In this document: piece by piece, positions 9,422 to 19,713 of the stretch
Position numbering within the stretch: the stretch's first letter is position 1
How the letters are laid out: the number at the start of each line of letters is the position of its first letter
Origin: Rouxiella chamberiensis
GTDB lineage: Bacteria; Pseudomonadota; Gammaproteobacteria; Enterobacterales; Enterobacteriaceae
Assembly: GCF_026967475.1 (NCBI RefSeq)
Contig: NZ_CP114058.1
Coordinates: 1,922,001 to 1,986,000, forward strand
Reading direction: 5' to 3'
DNA length: 64,000 nucleotides
Program-made: the position numbers and the translations under genes
Notes under the pieces: generated by a model
Told to the model about the DNA's origin: nothing
The model's database searches: none
The model's input: only the letters and a program-made list of their open reading frames with translations

Positions 9422-11708
9422 ATGACGGCGACCAGACAACCGCTAGGCATGTTGGCACTCCTTATCAGTAGCTCACCGGATAAGCATACGGTGCTGGGAC
9501 GTGGCTTAAACCAGTTGATTCATGATGTTGAAGAGAGATTGATCACCGTTACGCTTGCCGAAACCTTAAGCGATGCCTCATCGATTCTGCATTCGGATCC
9601 GGCGATTCAATGTGTTTTATTGAGCTGGGAACCTGGACAGCAGCGAAGAGCACGAGGAGTGCATCAAGCTGCTCACCGATCTCAGAAAACGCAACACCCG
9701 TTTGCCGGTGTTTCTGATAAGCGATCGCAGCACCGCCTCGACTATTCCTTTGGTGGTCATGCAAAATGCCGACGATTTTATCTGGCTACCGGAAGACACC
9801 AGCCGCTTTATCAGCGGACGTATTCTGGCCGCCATCGAACGTTATCGTCAGGCGGTATTGCCGCCGATGCTGGGCGCGCTGCTGAAATTTGCGCGCTCTT
9901 ATGAATATTCCTGGCACACACCGGGTCACGCAGGCGGCACGGCATTTCTTAAAAGCACGGCGGGCCGCGCCTTCTATGCCTTCTTTGGCGAAAATCTTTT
10001 CCGATCCGACCTCTCGATTTCCGTCGGCGAACTGGGTTCGCTGCTGGATCACAGCGGCCCGATTGGTCAGGGCGAACGCTACGCTGCCAAGGTGTTCGGG
10101 GCGCATCGCACCTATTATGTGACCAACGGTTCATCGACCTCCAACCGCGTTATTTTAATGGCGAGCGTGACGCGTAATCAGATAGCGCTTTGCGATCGCA
10201 ACTGCCACAAGTCGGCCGAACACGCCATGACCCTCTCGGGCGCGATCCCGACCTATCTGGTGCCCACCCGCAACCGCTTCGGCATTATCGGCCCGATTCT
10301 GCCGCAAACCCTGAGCAGCGAAAGCATTAAAGCGGCAATCGCCCGTAATCCGCTGGTAAAAGAGGGTATCGATCCGACGCCGATTCACGCGATTATCACC
10401 AATTCGACCTACGACGGCCTGACTTACAATGTCACGCGGGTTGAAGAGTTGCTGGGTCAAAGTGTCGATCGCCTGCATTTTGATGAAGCCTGGTACGGCT
10501 ATGCCCGTTTTAATCCGTTGTATCGCGACCGCTTTGCGATGCACGGCAATCCCAAAGATCATGACCCGTCCGGCCCTACCGTGTTTGCTACCCAGTCGAC
10601 CCATAAGTTGCTCGCGGCATTATCACAGGCTTCAATGATTCACGTGCGAGACGGCCGCAATCCAATTCCTCATGGACGCTTCAACGAATCCTTCATGATG
10701 CATGCATCGACCTCGCCTAATTACGCCATTATGGCCTCCTGTGACGTCGGTTCGGCGATGATGGAGTCGCCCAGCGGCGAAATCCTCACCACCGAATCCA
10801 TCGAGGAGGCCATCTCGTTTCGTCAGGTGGTTTCGCGGATGCACAGCGATTTAACTGAAAAAGGCGATTGGTTCTTTACCTGCTGGCAGCCTCCCGTTGT
10901 ACAAGTCGGGCAGCAATCACTGCCTTTTCATGAGGTCGATCCCGCCATTTTAAAAAGCGAGCCTGATTGCTGGGTCTTGCATCCTGACGAAATCTGGCAT
11001 GGCTTCGGCCTCATTGAAGACGGCTATTGCATGCTGGACCCCATTAAAGTTTCGGTGCTCACGCCGGGCATGGGCGACGACGGCGAGTTGCTCGAGCACG
11101 GCATTCCCGCCTGTGTATTGAGCGCGTATCTAAGTCGGCAAGGCATTGTGGTTGAGAAAACCACCGATTTTACGATTTTGTTCCTGTTTTCCATCGGCAT
11201 TACCAAAGGAAAATGGGGCACGCTGGTCAATGCCCTGCTGGATTTCAAACGTGATTACGATGCCAATCTGGAGCTGGAAATGTGTCTGCCGGACTTGGTG
11301 GCCGTGAACAGTCAACGCTATGGCGATATGGGGTTGAAAGATCTCACGGTGCAGATTTTCAATGCGATGAAAATTCATAAAACCACCTCGACGATGGCCC
11401 AAGCCTTCGGCATGTTGCCGCAAGCCGTCTTCAGCCCCGTCGAAGCCTATGAAAAACTGGTGAGAAACGAGGTTGAGCTCATCCCGCTCAGCGAGGCCGC
11501 CAATCGTATCGTGGCGACCGGCATTGTGCCTTATCCACCGGGCATTCCGCTGCTGATGCCCGGAGAAAATACCGGCGATGCGGAAGGTCCGTTACTCGCC
11601 TATCTCAAGGCTCTGGAGAAGTTCGATACCTCTTTCCCGGGATTCACGCACGATACCCACGGAATTGAAAATGAGGCGGGTGTTTATCATTTGCTGGTAC
11701 TCAAATGA
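9422..11708 (+). CDS. PLP-dependent Lys/Arg/Orn decarboxylase, interrupted by a frameshift
   Basis: Large inducible-type amino acid decarboxylase. The ATG at 9422 follows AGAGG. The N-terminal wing domain begins MTATRQPLGMLALL and loses frame near 9630. It resumes as SSEEHEECIKLLTDLRKRN and continues to 11708, giving about 760 residues. Family motifs include HTPGHAGGTAF, SVGELGSLLDHSG, DRNCHKS and LHFDEAWYGYA. The PLP-binding lysine is in STHKLLAALSQASMIH, and PYPPGIPLLMPGEN is near the end. FDEAWYGYARFNP resembles AdiA, while the HTPGH and SVGELGSLLDHSG region resembles the LdcA/CadA lysine decarboxylases. It is not SpeF-like. It probably works with the adjacent antiporter to consume cytoplasmic protons. 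Confidence 0.85.
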
Positions 11709-11789
11709 CAATAACCCACGTTCAGCCCCGCTGCGGCCTAGGTTGCGCGGAGCATTCCCTGATTATAAAAAATATAAGGATACAAGCTT

Positions 11790-12455
11790 ATGCGATCGTT
11801 AAATGCCGTTTCGCGAATTGGGTTACTTCTGGCGGTCGGCCTGCTGGCGGCCTGCGCCTCGAAAGTCGCCGAAAAGCATCAATACTCTGGATTTTTAGGC
11901 AATTATGATGATCTGCAATTCGTGCAAACGGCAAGCGGACATCAGACATTGCGCTGGATTTCGCCTGATTATCACGAAAGCCATTACAAGACTCTCTCCT
12001 TCGACCCGGTCATCTACTATCCGCGCGCCGCGCCCGACAGTCGAGTGAGCGCCGACACGCTTGAGCAAATTCGCCTCTATACCGAGCAACGTCTCAAAGC
12101 GGCGCTGGGACAGCGAATGACCATCGTCAATCAGCCACAACCGGGCGGATTAAGAGTCAAAACCGCTATCACCGCCGTTACGGCCAGCAACAAGGATGTA
12201 CAGTTTTATGAAGTGATCCCGGTGGGTGCGGTTATTGCCGGAGCAATGGCGGTTTCGGGGCATCGGAGTCAGAATTCGGAGCTGTTTCTCGAGCTGGAAG
12301 CCATTGATGTCACCACCGGCAAACCGTTAATCAAAGTTGTGCGCAAAGGCACCGGCAAACAGGTGGCCAACAACAGCGCGCCGATTACCGCCGCCGACGT
12401 GAAATCTGCCATTGATGACATGGTTAGAGATGTCGCGAGCTTCCCGCATCAATAG
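11790..12455 (+). CDS. DUF3313 family lipoprotein
   Basis: A 221-residue lipoprotein. The signal peptide (about 1-21) ends in the lipobox LLAAC, so C21 would be lipidated and the mature protein anchored in the outer or inner membrane. The body has the DUF3313 pattern: YSGFLGNYDDL at the start, SFDPVIYYPRA, then EQIRLYTEQRLKAAL. The position-2 residue after Cys is Ala, which favours the outer membrane. It lies about 80 bp after the decarboxylase gene and could be read through from it. No function is established for the family. Confidence 0.8.
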   Translation: MRSLNAVSRIGLLLAVGLLAACASKVAEKHQYSGFLGNYDDLQFVQTASGHQTLRWISPDYHESHYKTLSFDPVIYYPRAAPDSRVSADTLEQIRLYTEQRLKAALGQRMTIVNQPQPGGLRVKTAITAVTASNKDVQFYEVIPVGAVIAGAMAVSGHRSQNSELFLELEAIDVTTGKPLIKVVRKGTGKQVANNSAPITAADVKSAIDDMVRDVASFPHQ

Positions 12456-12480
12456 TCGGAGGATAAATGCTTGTTAAAAA

Positions 12481-12503
12481 AGGCCATCCTTTGAGGATGG
12501 CCT
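12481..12503 (-). terminator. Terminator between the convergent lipoprotein and reductase genes
   Basis: A 9-bp perfect stem (AGGCCATCC / GGATGGCCT) with a 5-nt loop is flanked on the left by six A residues. Read on the minus strand it is a hairpin plus T-run 20 nt past the aldo/keto reductase stop. It may also serve the plus-strand lipoprotein gene. Confidence 0.85.
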
Positions 12504-12523
12504 GTTACGGCCTGTACCTGAAA

Positions 12524-13510
12524 TTACCAGCGCTGATGCACCCAAGGGGCGATTTTCTGCTGATAGATACCTTTCAATGCAAGCATCGTGTCTTCGGAAA
12601 GCGCATCGAGTTGACTCGCCTGCGCGTTGGCTTCGGACTGCGCCCTGTTTTTCGCGCCCGGGATCACCACGGTAACGTTCTCGTTCATTAATATCCAACG
12701 TAAGGCCAGCATCGCCATGGTGACGTCACCCTTAACGAACCGACGAATATCCTCGACGGCATCCAGCGCAACCTCGAACGGCACGCCCGAAAACGTCTCG
12801 CCCTTATCGAATGCTTCGCCGTTGCGGTTGAAGGCGCGATGGTCGTCTGCCGAAAAAAACGTGTCGGCTTTCATCTTGCCGGTCAGCAACCCCGAAGCCA
12901 GTGGCACGCGGGCGATAATCCCGACGTTGCGACGTTTCGCCTCCAGTAACAGATGTTCTGCCGGACGCTGTCTGAAAATATTGTAAATCAGCTGAATAGA
13001 AGAGACATTGGGAAACTCCAGCGCTTTCAGCCCCTCCTCCACCTTTTCGACGGACACCCCGTAGTGGCGAATTTTTCCGGCGGCTACCATGTCGTCCATG
13101 ACGTCAAAGACTTCCGGCGTATAGTAAATTTCCGTTGGCGGGCAGTGCAACTGCACCAAATCCAGCGTGTCGGTTTGCAGATTCTGTAAGGAGCGTTCGA
13201 CAAAGGCATTGAGATTTTCTGCCGTGTAACCTTCGGACACATGCGGAGAAAGACGGCGACCCAATTTGGTGGCAACAAACGGCCGCTTTCCGCCGCGCGC
13301 ATTCAGCACTTCGGCAATGATTTTTTCAGAGCGGCCATCTCCATAGACATCGGCGGTATCGATAAAGGTTATTCCGGCATCCAGCGCGGCATTCAGCGCC
13401 TCCTTGGCATCTTCCACGCTGACTTCGCCCCAAGTTCCGCCGATGGCCCATGCACCGAATCCAATTTCCGAAACACTCTGGCCTGTCTGTCCCAAAATTC
13501 TTTGCTTCAT
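12524..13510 (-). CDS. Aldo/keto reductase
   Basis: An NADPH-dependent reductase of the aldo/keto reductase superfamily, with a cytoplasmic TIM barrel. The catalytic tetrad can be seen as D and Y in DTADVYGDGRSE, K in VATKLG and H in DLVQLHCPP. A C-terminal NVTVVIPGAKN segment contributes to cofactor binding. The start is the ATG at 13510 (MKQRILGQTG), preceded by GAGGAAGG; an in-frame TTG lies 15 nt upstream. It is a lone gene convergent with the lipoprotein gene. It resembles the YdbC/Tas-like general aldehyde reductases; substrate unknown. Confidence 0.88.
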   Translation of the reverse strand: MKQRILGQTGQSVSEIGFGAWAIGGTWGEVSVEDAKEALNAALDAGITFIDTADVYGDGRSEKIIAEVLNARGGKRPFVATKLGRRLSPHVSEGYTAENLNAFVERSLQNLQTDTLDLVQLHCPPTEIYYTPEVFDVMDDMVAAGKIRHYGVSVEKVEEGLKALEFPNVSSIQLIYNIFRQRPAEHLLLEAKRRNVGIIARVPLASGLLTGKMKADTFFSADDHRAFNRNGEAFDKGETFSGVPFEVALDAVEDIRRFVKGDVTMAMLALRWILMNENVTVVIPGAKNRAQSEANAQASQLDALSEDTMLALKGIYQQKIAPWVHQRW

Positions 13511-13752
13511 AAATGCCTTCCTCAACGGGTGTGATTAAACATAAATTAACTTCGAAGGCCTGACAGCCGTCTCGACATCACATGGGCGGTCCAGCTTCTC
13601 GAAAGGAAAATTGTTTTTTTCGACTTGGCACAGCCTGAAAATGGCTGATATCACTTAATTCTTAAGCGGACAGTAGCGGCTTAAGACTAATTTAAGCTCT
13701 GCGATTCAGGATAGGCGCGATCGGCTAAACGCCTGACTTACGGCGGCCGACA

Positions 13753-15437
13753 ATGTCAGTGCTTGTTGCCATCCGAATTCTGGAGTCTGCCTTGTTCAAG
13801 AAAATTTCCGCGTTCAGCCTGCCAGGAATGAGTTACTTTCAACTCACCCTGTTGCTGAGCCTGTACTTCACCTTTGTGGTCAACTTTCCGATTCTGGTCC
13901 ATTTTTATCGGATCCTTCATGGGTTGTCGGCCTTTAAAATGGGCTTTGCCCTTTCCATTCCGCTGGTGCTGTTTGCAGCGTTGAATGTGGTATTTACCCC
14001 GTTTACCTTTAAACCGATCTTCAAACCGTTTTTTGTCATCCTGTTGATCGTGAGCGCACTCGCCGCCTACGCCCAACTGGTTTTTCACGTCATTTTTGAC
14101 CGTGGCATGATTGAAAATATTGCCGAAACCCAGCAAAGCGAGGCGTCGTCCTATTTGAATGCCTCAGTCGTTGGCTGGTTTGTGATTACCGGTCTGCTGC
14201 CCGCCCTGCTGCTGCTGAAAATTCCGGTGGTCTACAATCAGACGGCGGTCAAACGTTTAGGTGTGCGCGTGCTGTCGATGGTGATTTCACTGGCGTTGAT
14301 AGGCGGTGTCGCTGCGCTTTACTACAAGGATTACGCCTCGGTAGGACGCAACAACCGCACGCTGAACCTCGAAATTCTGCCAACCAACTTCCTGTATAGC
14401 GCTTTCCAATACATTAACCATACCTATTTCATCAAGCCGTTGCCTTTTGAACAGGTAGGAACGGACGCCAAACTGGTGCAAAAAGCGGGTCAAAAACCGA
14501 CCTTGATGATGCTGGTGATTGGAGAAACCGGCCGCGCCCAGAATCAGTCCTACAACGGTTATGAGAAACCGACCAACGGTTTTACCCAACAGATACCGGA
14601 TATGGTGTTCTTTAAACACATGACCTCCTGCGGTACCGCAACCGCTGTCTCGGTGCCCTGCATGTTTTCCGATATGAAACGGGTCAATTTCGATAATGCC
14701 CGTGCGCACAGCAGCGACAGCTTCCTCGACATTCTGCAGCGCGCCGGCGTGTCGGTTTATTGGAAAGATAATGATGAAGGCTGCAAAGGCGTGTGCGATC
14801 GCGTTCCGAACATCACACTCGATACCAAAAAAGACGGCAAATTCTGCGACGGCGACACGTGTCTCGATGCGGCCCTGCTGGAAAACATAGACGACAAGAT
14901 TGTCGACGACGGCAAAAACAAGCTGCTCGCCTTCCATCTCATCGGCAGTCACGGCCCTGCCTATTATCATCGTTATCCCGATAATTTCCGTTACTTCACG
15001 CCCGATTGTGAAAGAAGCGATATAGAAAATTGCAGTCATGAGCAACTGGTCAATACCTACGACAACACGGTGCGCTATACCGATTACGTGTTGAGCCAGG
15101 TCGTCGCCAAGGCTAGGCAATATGAAGACAAATATAACGTGGTGATGATTTATCTGTCCGATCACGGCGAATCGCTTGGTGAAGATGGCCTTTATCTGCA
15201 TGGAACGCCCTACAGCGTGGCACCGCCACAGCAAACCCATGTGCCGATGATGTTCTGGCTTTCGCCGCAATACGCTGCCGCAGAAGGGATTTCGATGAGT
15301 TGCCTGCAAACGGCCGCCGAGAAAGGGAGTTTTCGCAAGACAACCTGTTCCACACCGTTTTAGATGCGATGGACGTTAAAACTTCGGCGCTTGATCCGAC
15401 ACTCGATATTTTTAAAGCCTGCAGGACGGCACAATAA
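13753..15437 (+). CDS. eptA: Lipid A phosphoethanolamine transferase (EptA type), frameshift near the 3' end
   Basis: Inner-membrane enzyme with a periplasmic catalytic domain. It transfers phosphoethanolamine from phosphatidylethanolamine to lipid A, lowering surface charge and polymyxin binding. About five membrane helices fill residues 1-190. The sulfatase-fold domain follows, with metal ligand E258 in VIGETGRAQ, nucleophile T297 in SCGTATAVSVPC, and DHGESLG. Cysteine pairs typical of the family are present. The open frame ends early at 15363, but a shift near 15320 restores EFSQDNLFHTVLDAMD and a normal C-terminus ending at 15437. The start may be the ATG at 13753 or a TTG at 13792 behind GGAG. 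Confidence 0.88.
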
Positions 15438-15590
15438 TCAACAGGGGGCAACGGCGGTGTAGTGCCGGAAGCCCCTGATTATTAGCACAATCTCCTCATC
15501 TCGTTGGCTGCCCGTCATCTATTGTTAACACAGATGTCGCCACGGGCAGCGCCTTGCGACCCAAATGATTGCAACAAAGGGAGACAGAGA

Positions 15591-16098
15591 ATGAGCGGTT
15601 TTGATAAAGAAGATTTAAGCGGATTTGTCGGCAAGCATGTGGTTTACACCTACGATAACGGCTGGAACTACGAAATTTATGTCAAAAATGCCACCACACT
15701 CGACTATCGCATTCACAGCGGCATCGTAGGCAATCGCTGGGTCAAAAGCCAGCACGCCTACATCGGTTCGCGTCGCGCGTGAAGTCTATAAAATTTCATG
15801 GACCGAGCCGACCGGCACCGACGTCAGCCTGATCGTGAATCTGGCAGACAAGGTCTTCCACGGCACGATTTTCTTCCCGCGCTGGGTCATCAATCATCCG
15901 GAAAGAACCGTGTGTTTCCAAAACGAGCACATCGCACAGATGGAAGCTTATCGCGATGCAGGTCCGGCCTACCCTACCGAAATTATTGACGAATTTGCGA
16001 CTATTACTTTCGTTCGCGATTGCGGAGCCGACAACGAAGACGTCATTGACTGTGCCGCCAGCGAACTTCCCGAAAACTTCCCGCAAAATCTACGCTAA
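15591..16098 (+). CDS. padC: Phenolic acid decarboxylase, interrupted by a frameshift
   Basis: A small cofactor-free beta-barrel enzyme that decarboxylates hydroxycinnamic acids (ferulate, p-coumarate) to vinyl phenols, a plant-phenolic detoxification reaction. The first frame carries [20 protein letters not shown] and [14 protein letters not shown]. After an indel near 15766 the second frame continues [20 protein letters not shown], then [12 protein letters not shown] and TVCFQNEHI. These match the PadC family along the full length, and restored size is about 168 residues. GGGAGA precedes the ATG. Presence of padC suggests contact with plant material. No padR-type regulator is adjacent. Confidence 0.88.
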
Positions 16099-16106
16099 AC
16101 AGCCAT

Positions 16107-16135
16107 ATGACGCCCCACATGACGAGGGGCGTCAT
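16107..16135. terminator. Bidirectional terminator-like hairpin
   Basis: A 10-bp perfect stem (ATGACGCCCC / GGGGCGTCAT) with a 9-nt loop lies between the convergent padC and hydrolase stops. The T-run on the right is short (ATCATTT). The position supports use in both directions. Confidence 0.65.
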
Positions 16136-16138
16136 CAT

Positions 16139-17152
16139 TTAACGCAGCACGTTAATCAGACTCTGATTAAACTTCTCCGGTTCTTCCATCTGAGGCGCAT
16201 GCCCCAACCCCTTGAACTCAATCAGTTTCGCATGCGGAATCAACTTTGCCGCCTGCTTGCCGAGCACATTATAATGCCCCAGTCTGGCTTTCACGGCCGG
16301 AGGCGCAATATCGCTGCCAATGGCGGTGGTATCCGACGTCCCAATCATCAGCGTTGTCGGCACACGCAAATCCTTGAATTCATAGAATACCGGCTGCGTG
16401 AAGATCATGTCGTAGATCAGCGCCGAGTTCCACGCCACCAGCTTGTGCCCCGGTCCGTTGTTCAACCCCGCCAGCATATCGACCCAGCGATCGTATTCCG
16501 GTTTCCATTTCCCGACATAATAGGTTTTCAGTTCGTAATCATGAATGCTCTGCGCAGACAGTGTTAACTCGCGGTCATACCACTGATCCACCGTGCGGTA
16601 AGGCGCACCTTTTGCTTTCCAGTCTTCAAGCCCGATAGGGTTGACCAACACCAGTTTTGAGGTTTCCTGCGGATACATCAGCGCATAACGTGTCGCCAGC
16701 ATGCCGCCCGTGGAGTGGCCCACAATCACGGCCTTGTCGATTTTCAGGCTCTTGAGCAGGTCGTGAGTATTGGTGGCCAACTGCTGGAACGTATATTGAT
16801 AATGCTCGGGTTTGGAAGACGAACAGAAACCAATCTGGTCGGGTGCCACAACGCGATACCCTTGTCCCAGCAACGCCTTGACGGTATCGCCCCAGGTTGC
16901 GCCACAGAAATTTTTGCCGTGCATCAGCACCACTGTCTGCCCGTTTCTTTTCCCCTGCGGCTTCACGTCCATATACCCCATTTGCAGTGGAACGCCCTGG
17001 GAGTTAAAGGAAAAATGCTGAAGCGGGTACGGATAATCAAAGCCTTGAAGCTGCGGACCATAGGATGGCGCATCGGCCGCCATTGCTGCGCCGGACGCCA
17101 GTACCAACGCCAACGCGGATGAGGTAAGCCATTTTTTAGCTGAAAAGAGCAT
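16139..17152 (-). CDS. Exported alpha/beta hydrolase
   Basis: A serine hydrolase of the alpha/beta fold with an N-terminal signal peptide (LFSAKKWLTSSALALVLASG... cleaved near AMAADAP), so probably periplasmic. The oxyanion region is VVLMHGKNFCG, the nucleophile elbow is GHSTGGM and the acid region is GTSDTTA. The catalytic His is in GLGHAPQMEEP near the C-terminus. GGGGA sits before the ATG at 17152, which I prefer to the upstream ATG at 17176. It belongs to the epoxide-hydrolase/haloperoxidase-like group; substrate unknown. Confidence 0.85.
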   Translation of the reverse strand: MLFSAKKWLTSSALALVLASGAAMAADAPSYGPQLQGFDYPYPLQHFSFNSQGVPLQMGYMDVKPQGKRNGQTVVLMHGKNFCGATWGDTVKALLGQGYRVVAPDQIGFCSSSKPEHYQYTFQQLATNTHDLLKSLKIDKAVIVGHSTGGMLATRYALMYPQETSKLVLVNPIGLEDWKAKGAPYRTVDQWYDRELTLSAQSIHDYELKTYYVGKWKPEYDRWVDMLAGLNNGPGHKLVAWNSALIYDMIFTQPVFYEFKDLRVPTTLMIGTSDTTAIGSDIAPPAVKARLGHYNVLGKQAAKLIPHAKLIEFKGLGHAPQMEEPEKFNQSLINVLR

Positions 17153-17440
17153 CGTGAATCCCCGAAAAATCGCCACTGTGCGACATAAAAGAAGAATAGT
17201 AAGGGGTTTATTGAAAGGATTGAATGATAAATGGTGACATTTTGTTTATTCCTTCGACGCTTAGCCACAGCAACTCCGCAAAATAGTCCGCCCGTCTCGG
17301 GACGAAAGCATTTACGTGAGCTACGTTTGATAAGAAGGATCTGCGAGTGGCATAAGCTGTCAATGCTGATACCCTACCTCGGATTTTTAGGCGACTGAAT
17401 TTCATAACATCATGAATGTTCTGACCTTGCGAGCGAAATA

Positions 17441-18217
17441 ATGATCAAGTGGCCGTGGAAAAACACTCAACCCAATCTCGATAAAAGCGACGTTTGGCAA
17501 CAGGCGCTGGCGATCCCGCTTTTCTCCGATTTTAATGAACTTGAACAACAGCGTTTAATCCACGTCGCCGGGCAACTTTTACAGCAAAAAAGATTGATGC
17601 AGCTTCAGGGCGTAGAACTCGATGAGGCGCTTCAGGCAAGAGTCGCCCTGATTTTTGCGTTGCCCGTGATGGAACTCGGTGCAGACTGGCTCGATGGATT
17701 TCACGAAGTCCTGCTTTATCCCACGCCTTTTATCGTCGATACCCCGTGGCAGGACGACAACGGGCTGGTGCATTCCGGCTCGCAGGTGCAATCCGGGCAA
17801 AGCTGGGATCAAGGCCCTATTGTTCTCAACTGGCTGGACGTGCAGGACTCCTTCGACAAATCCGGGTTCAATCTGATCATTCATGAAACCGCGCATAAAC
17901 TGGATGTCAGAAACGGCGGCGAAGCGACCGGTATTCCGCCTATTCCGCTGCGTGAAGTTGTCGCCTGGGAACATGATTTGCAGGCCGCAATGGAAAACTT
18001 GCAGGACGAAATCGATATGGTGGGCGAAGAGGCCGCCAGCATGGACGCCTATGCCGCCACCGATCCCGCCGAGTGTTTCGCCGTGCTTTCCGAATATTTT
18101 TTCAGCGCACCCGAGCTTTTGTCTGGACGTTTCCCTCTGGTGTACGGACATTTCAGCCGTTTTTACCGCCAAGACCCCTTGATGCGCCAGACTCGCGGCA
18201 AACATTCCGACGGCTGA
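17441..18217 (+). CDS. mtfA: MtfA zinc peptidase / Mlc titration factor
   Basis: MtfA (YeeI) binds and inactivates the glucose repressor Mlc, raising ptsG expression, and is a zinc aminopeptidase. The 258-residue protein has the HExxH zinc motif at H148-E149-H152 ([10 protein letters not shown]). A downstream glutamate in [14 protein letters not shown] is likely the third ligand. Length matches E. coli MtfA. As in E. coli, the gene is followed by an asparagine tRNA, which supports orthology. Upstream lies about 290 bp of noncoding sequence divergent from the hydrolase gene. Confidence 0.93.
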   Translation: MIKWPWKNTQPNLDKSDVWQQALAIPLFSDFNELEQQRLIHVAGQLLQQKRLMQLQGVELDEALQARVALIFALPVMELGADWLDGFHEVLLYPTPFIVDTPWQDDNGLVHSGSQVQSGQSWDQGPIVLNWLDVQDSFDKSGFNLIIHETAHKLDVRNGGEATGIPPIPLREVVAWEHDLQAAMENLQDEIDMVGEEAASMDAYAATDPAECFAVLSEYFFSAPELLSGRFPLVYGHFSRFYRQDPLMRQTRGKHSDG

Positions 18218-18360
18218 AAGGCTCGCTACCTACCAGAATTTGCTCGAAAAAGCCCGATCCTCGCCGCTTTCGCTCAGTTGATGAGCAGTCGGACGATAAC
18301 GTGAAATTTAGCGTTGACACCTCGGCACCCTCTGGATATCATGCGCCCCGTTCACACGAT

Positions 18361-18436
18361 TCCTCTGTAGTTCAGTCGGTAGAACGGCGGACTGTTAATC
18401 CGTATGTCACTGGTTCGAGTCCAGTCAGAGGAGCCA
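18361..18436 (+). tRNA. tRNA-Asn (anticodon GTT)
   Basis: A 76-nt cloverleaf. The acceptor stem TCCTCTG pairs with CAGAGGA and a GCCA tail is encoded. The D-loop GTTCAGTCGGTAGAAC, anticodon loop CTGTTAA with GTT, and T-arm TGGTTCGAGTCCA are all standard. Asn tRNA genes are common integration sites in enterobacteria, but no integrase is adjacent here. Confidence 0.97.
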
Positions 18437-18443
18437 AATTAGA

Positions 18444-18477
18444 AAAACCCGCTTAAGGCAACTTAAGCGGGTTTTTT
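18444..18477 (+). terminator. Intrinsic terminator after tRNA-Asn
   Basis: A 14-bp perfect stem (AAAACCCGCTTAAG / CTTAAGCGGGTTTT) with a GCAA tetraloop and continuing T-run begins 7 nt past the tRNA. It is a textbook Rho-independent terminator. Confidence 0.95.
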
Positions 18478-18743
18478 GCTTTTAGCGGGTTGCACCTGCT
18501 ACAGCTGTGAAAACATTTCCCGATGCATTTTTAGTTATTCCTCTGCATCGGGAAAGATGGGTGGTGTGATGTGGGGTCATTTCGGTTCGATGACGGAGTC
18601 CCCGCAGGATGCAGTGAGCAAATATTTATTCTGGCGAACAATTTGCTGATGTAATCTTATCGGTAATAGAACAAATCCCTCTGGCAACAACCAGGATTAT
18701 ATTGATGCTCAAGACTAGCCTCTTAAAAATGATGGTTCTCTGG
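18478..18743. other. Intergenic stretch after tRNA-Asn
   Basis: About 270 bp of noncoding sequence between the tRNA terminator and the 3' end of the minus-strand gene. No integrase fragment, tRNA direct repeat or small gene could be recognised. Confidence 0.4.
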
Positions 18744-19433
18744 TCAAGAGTCGGATGAGGTTCGCCGCCTGACGAGAAACATCCGTTGTCCGTGTTCAGC
18801 AAGCGAAGACACGGTCGGAACGGGAGTTTCGACTATCTCGAAACCGGCGTCCTGTAGACTTGATTGCCAGCGCAGAGTCGACACCTTTGTAGGCGTTTCA
18901 TCCTTTACAGCATGTTGAAGGAGGCAGGTTGCGGATATCCATGTCAGCCTTTGCTGCGCCTCGATAATCAATAAGCGACACGTCGAAGAAAGTGGGGAAA
19001 ACAGCAGGGTCTGCGCCATTTGCGGAGTTTTGAGCACGTCGCTTATTGTCTCGCTGGTTGCATGGAGACCATCGGCATAAAGCCCGCCGCCGCTACAGCC
19101 ATCAAGAAAATGTTGTAGCCTATGTTTACCGTCATCTATCCGCTGGTCGAGCTGCATTTCACACGGCGCGCAGTCGCCAAGCTGCCACTCTCCCTGCTCA
19201 AAGTCCAACAGTCCTTCTTCATGAAGAATATGATGCCAGCGGGTAATCAGCGGCGTGAAACAGCTGTCGATGCGCAGTGCCTGTATCGCCGGTGCAATTT
19301 GCCACTTCTCCTGTATGACAAACTCCAGACGATGCAGCACTTGCAACATGATAAAAGGTGCAAGCGTTTCGCTTTCGCACTGAAAGGCCGCCAGCGCGTT
19401 GATATGAATGTCTTTAAACATAGAATTCACCAT
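18744..19433 (-). CDS. Uncharacterised protein with PKS/NRPS methyltransferase-like flanking features
   Basis: A 229-residue cytoplasmic-looking protein. Its N-terminal helical half (FTPLITRWHHILHEEGLLDF) resembles the winged-helix segment before C-methyltransferase domains of polyketide synthases. The C-terminal WQSSLQDAGFEIVE followed by QRMFLVRRR resembles the end of such a domain. The S-adenosylmethionine-binding core between them is absent. The start is either the ATG at 19433 or the one at 19421, which has GGTGA upstream. It is transcribed divergently from the SDR–biotin operon. The resemblance is by eye and weak; function unknown. Confidence 0.5.
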   Translation of the reverse strand: MVNSMFKDIHINALAAFQCESETLAPFIMLQVLHRLEFVIQEKWQIAPAIQALRIDSCFTPLITRWHHILHEEGLLDFEQGEWQLGDCAPCEMQLDQRIDDGKHRLQHFLDGCSGGGLYADGLHATSETISDVLKTPQMAQTLLFSPLSSTCRLLIIEAQQRLTWISATCLLQHAVKDETPTKVSTLRWQSSLQDAGFEIVETPVPTVSSLAEHGQRMFLVRRRTSSDS

Positions 19434-19713
19434 TCGTCATTAATGGCATCACAAATGATTATTATTCCCATTAACATAATCAACCCTTTTATGCTTTGCA
19501 AACCCGTTTTTATTGGGGTTTTTCTGCTTACCGTTGGTCTCTTTCGTCATCGGGATTGAAAACCCACGATAAACACCTCCGGCCCTTCCCCGGCGAGGCA
19601 CATTAATTACCCCGCCTGCCAAATTGTAATTCGCACGTAAACGCGGAATAATGTAGCGCAGCAAAAAATAGCATCACCATAAATATCAATTACTTATAAA
19701 TTAAAGGGTTAAT

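Noticed and set aside
8622..9458. 278-residue open frame on the minus strand
   Set aside because: Antisense to the potE-like gene; low-complexity His/Gly/Asp-rich product.
14287..15309. 340-residue open frame on the minus strand
   Set aside because: Antisense to the catalytic part of eptA; no motif, no ribosome binding site.
19504..19526. AAACCC…GGGGTTT hairpin followed by T residues
   Set aside because: It lies between two divergent gene starts, so a terminator there makes little sense; the stem is short. Left unassigned.
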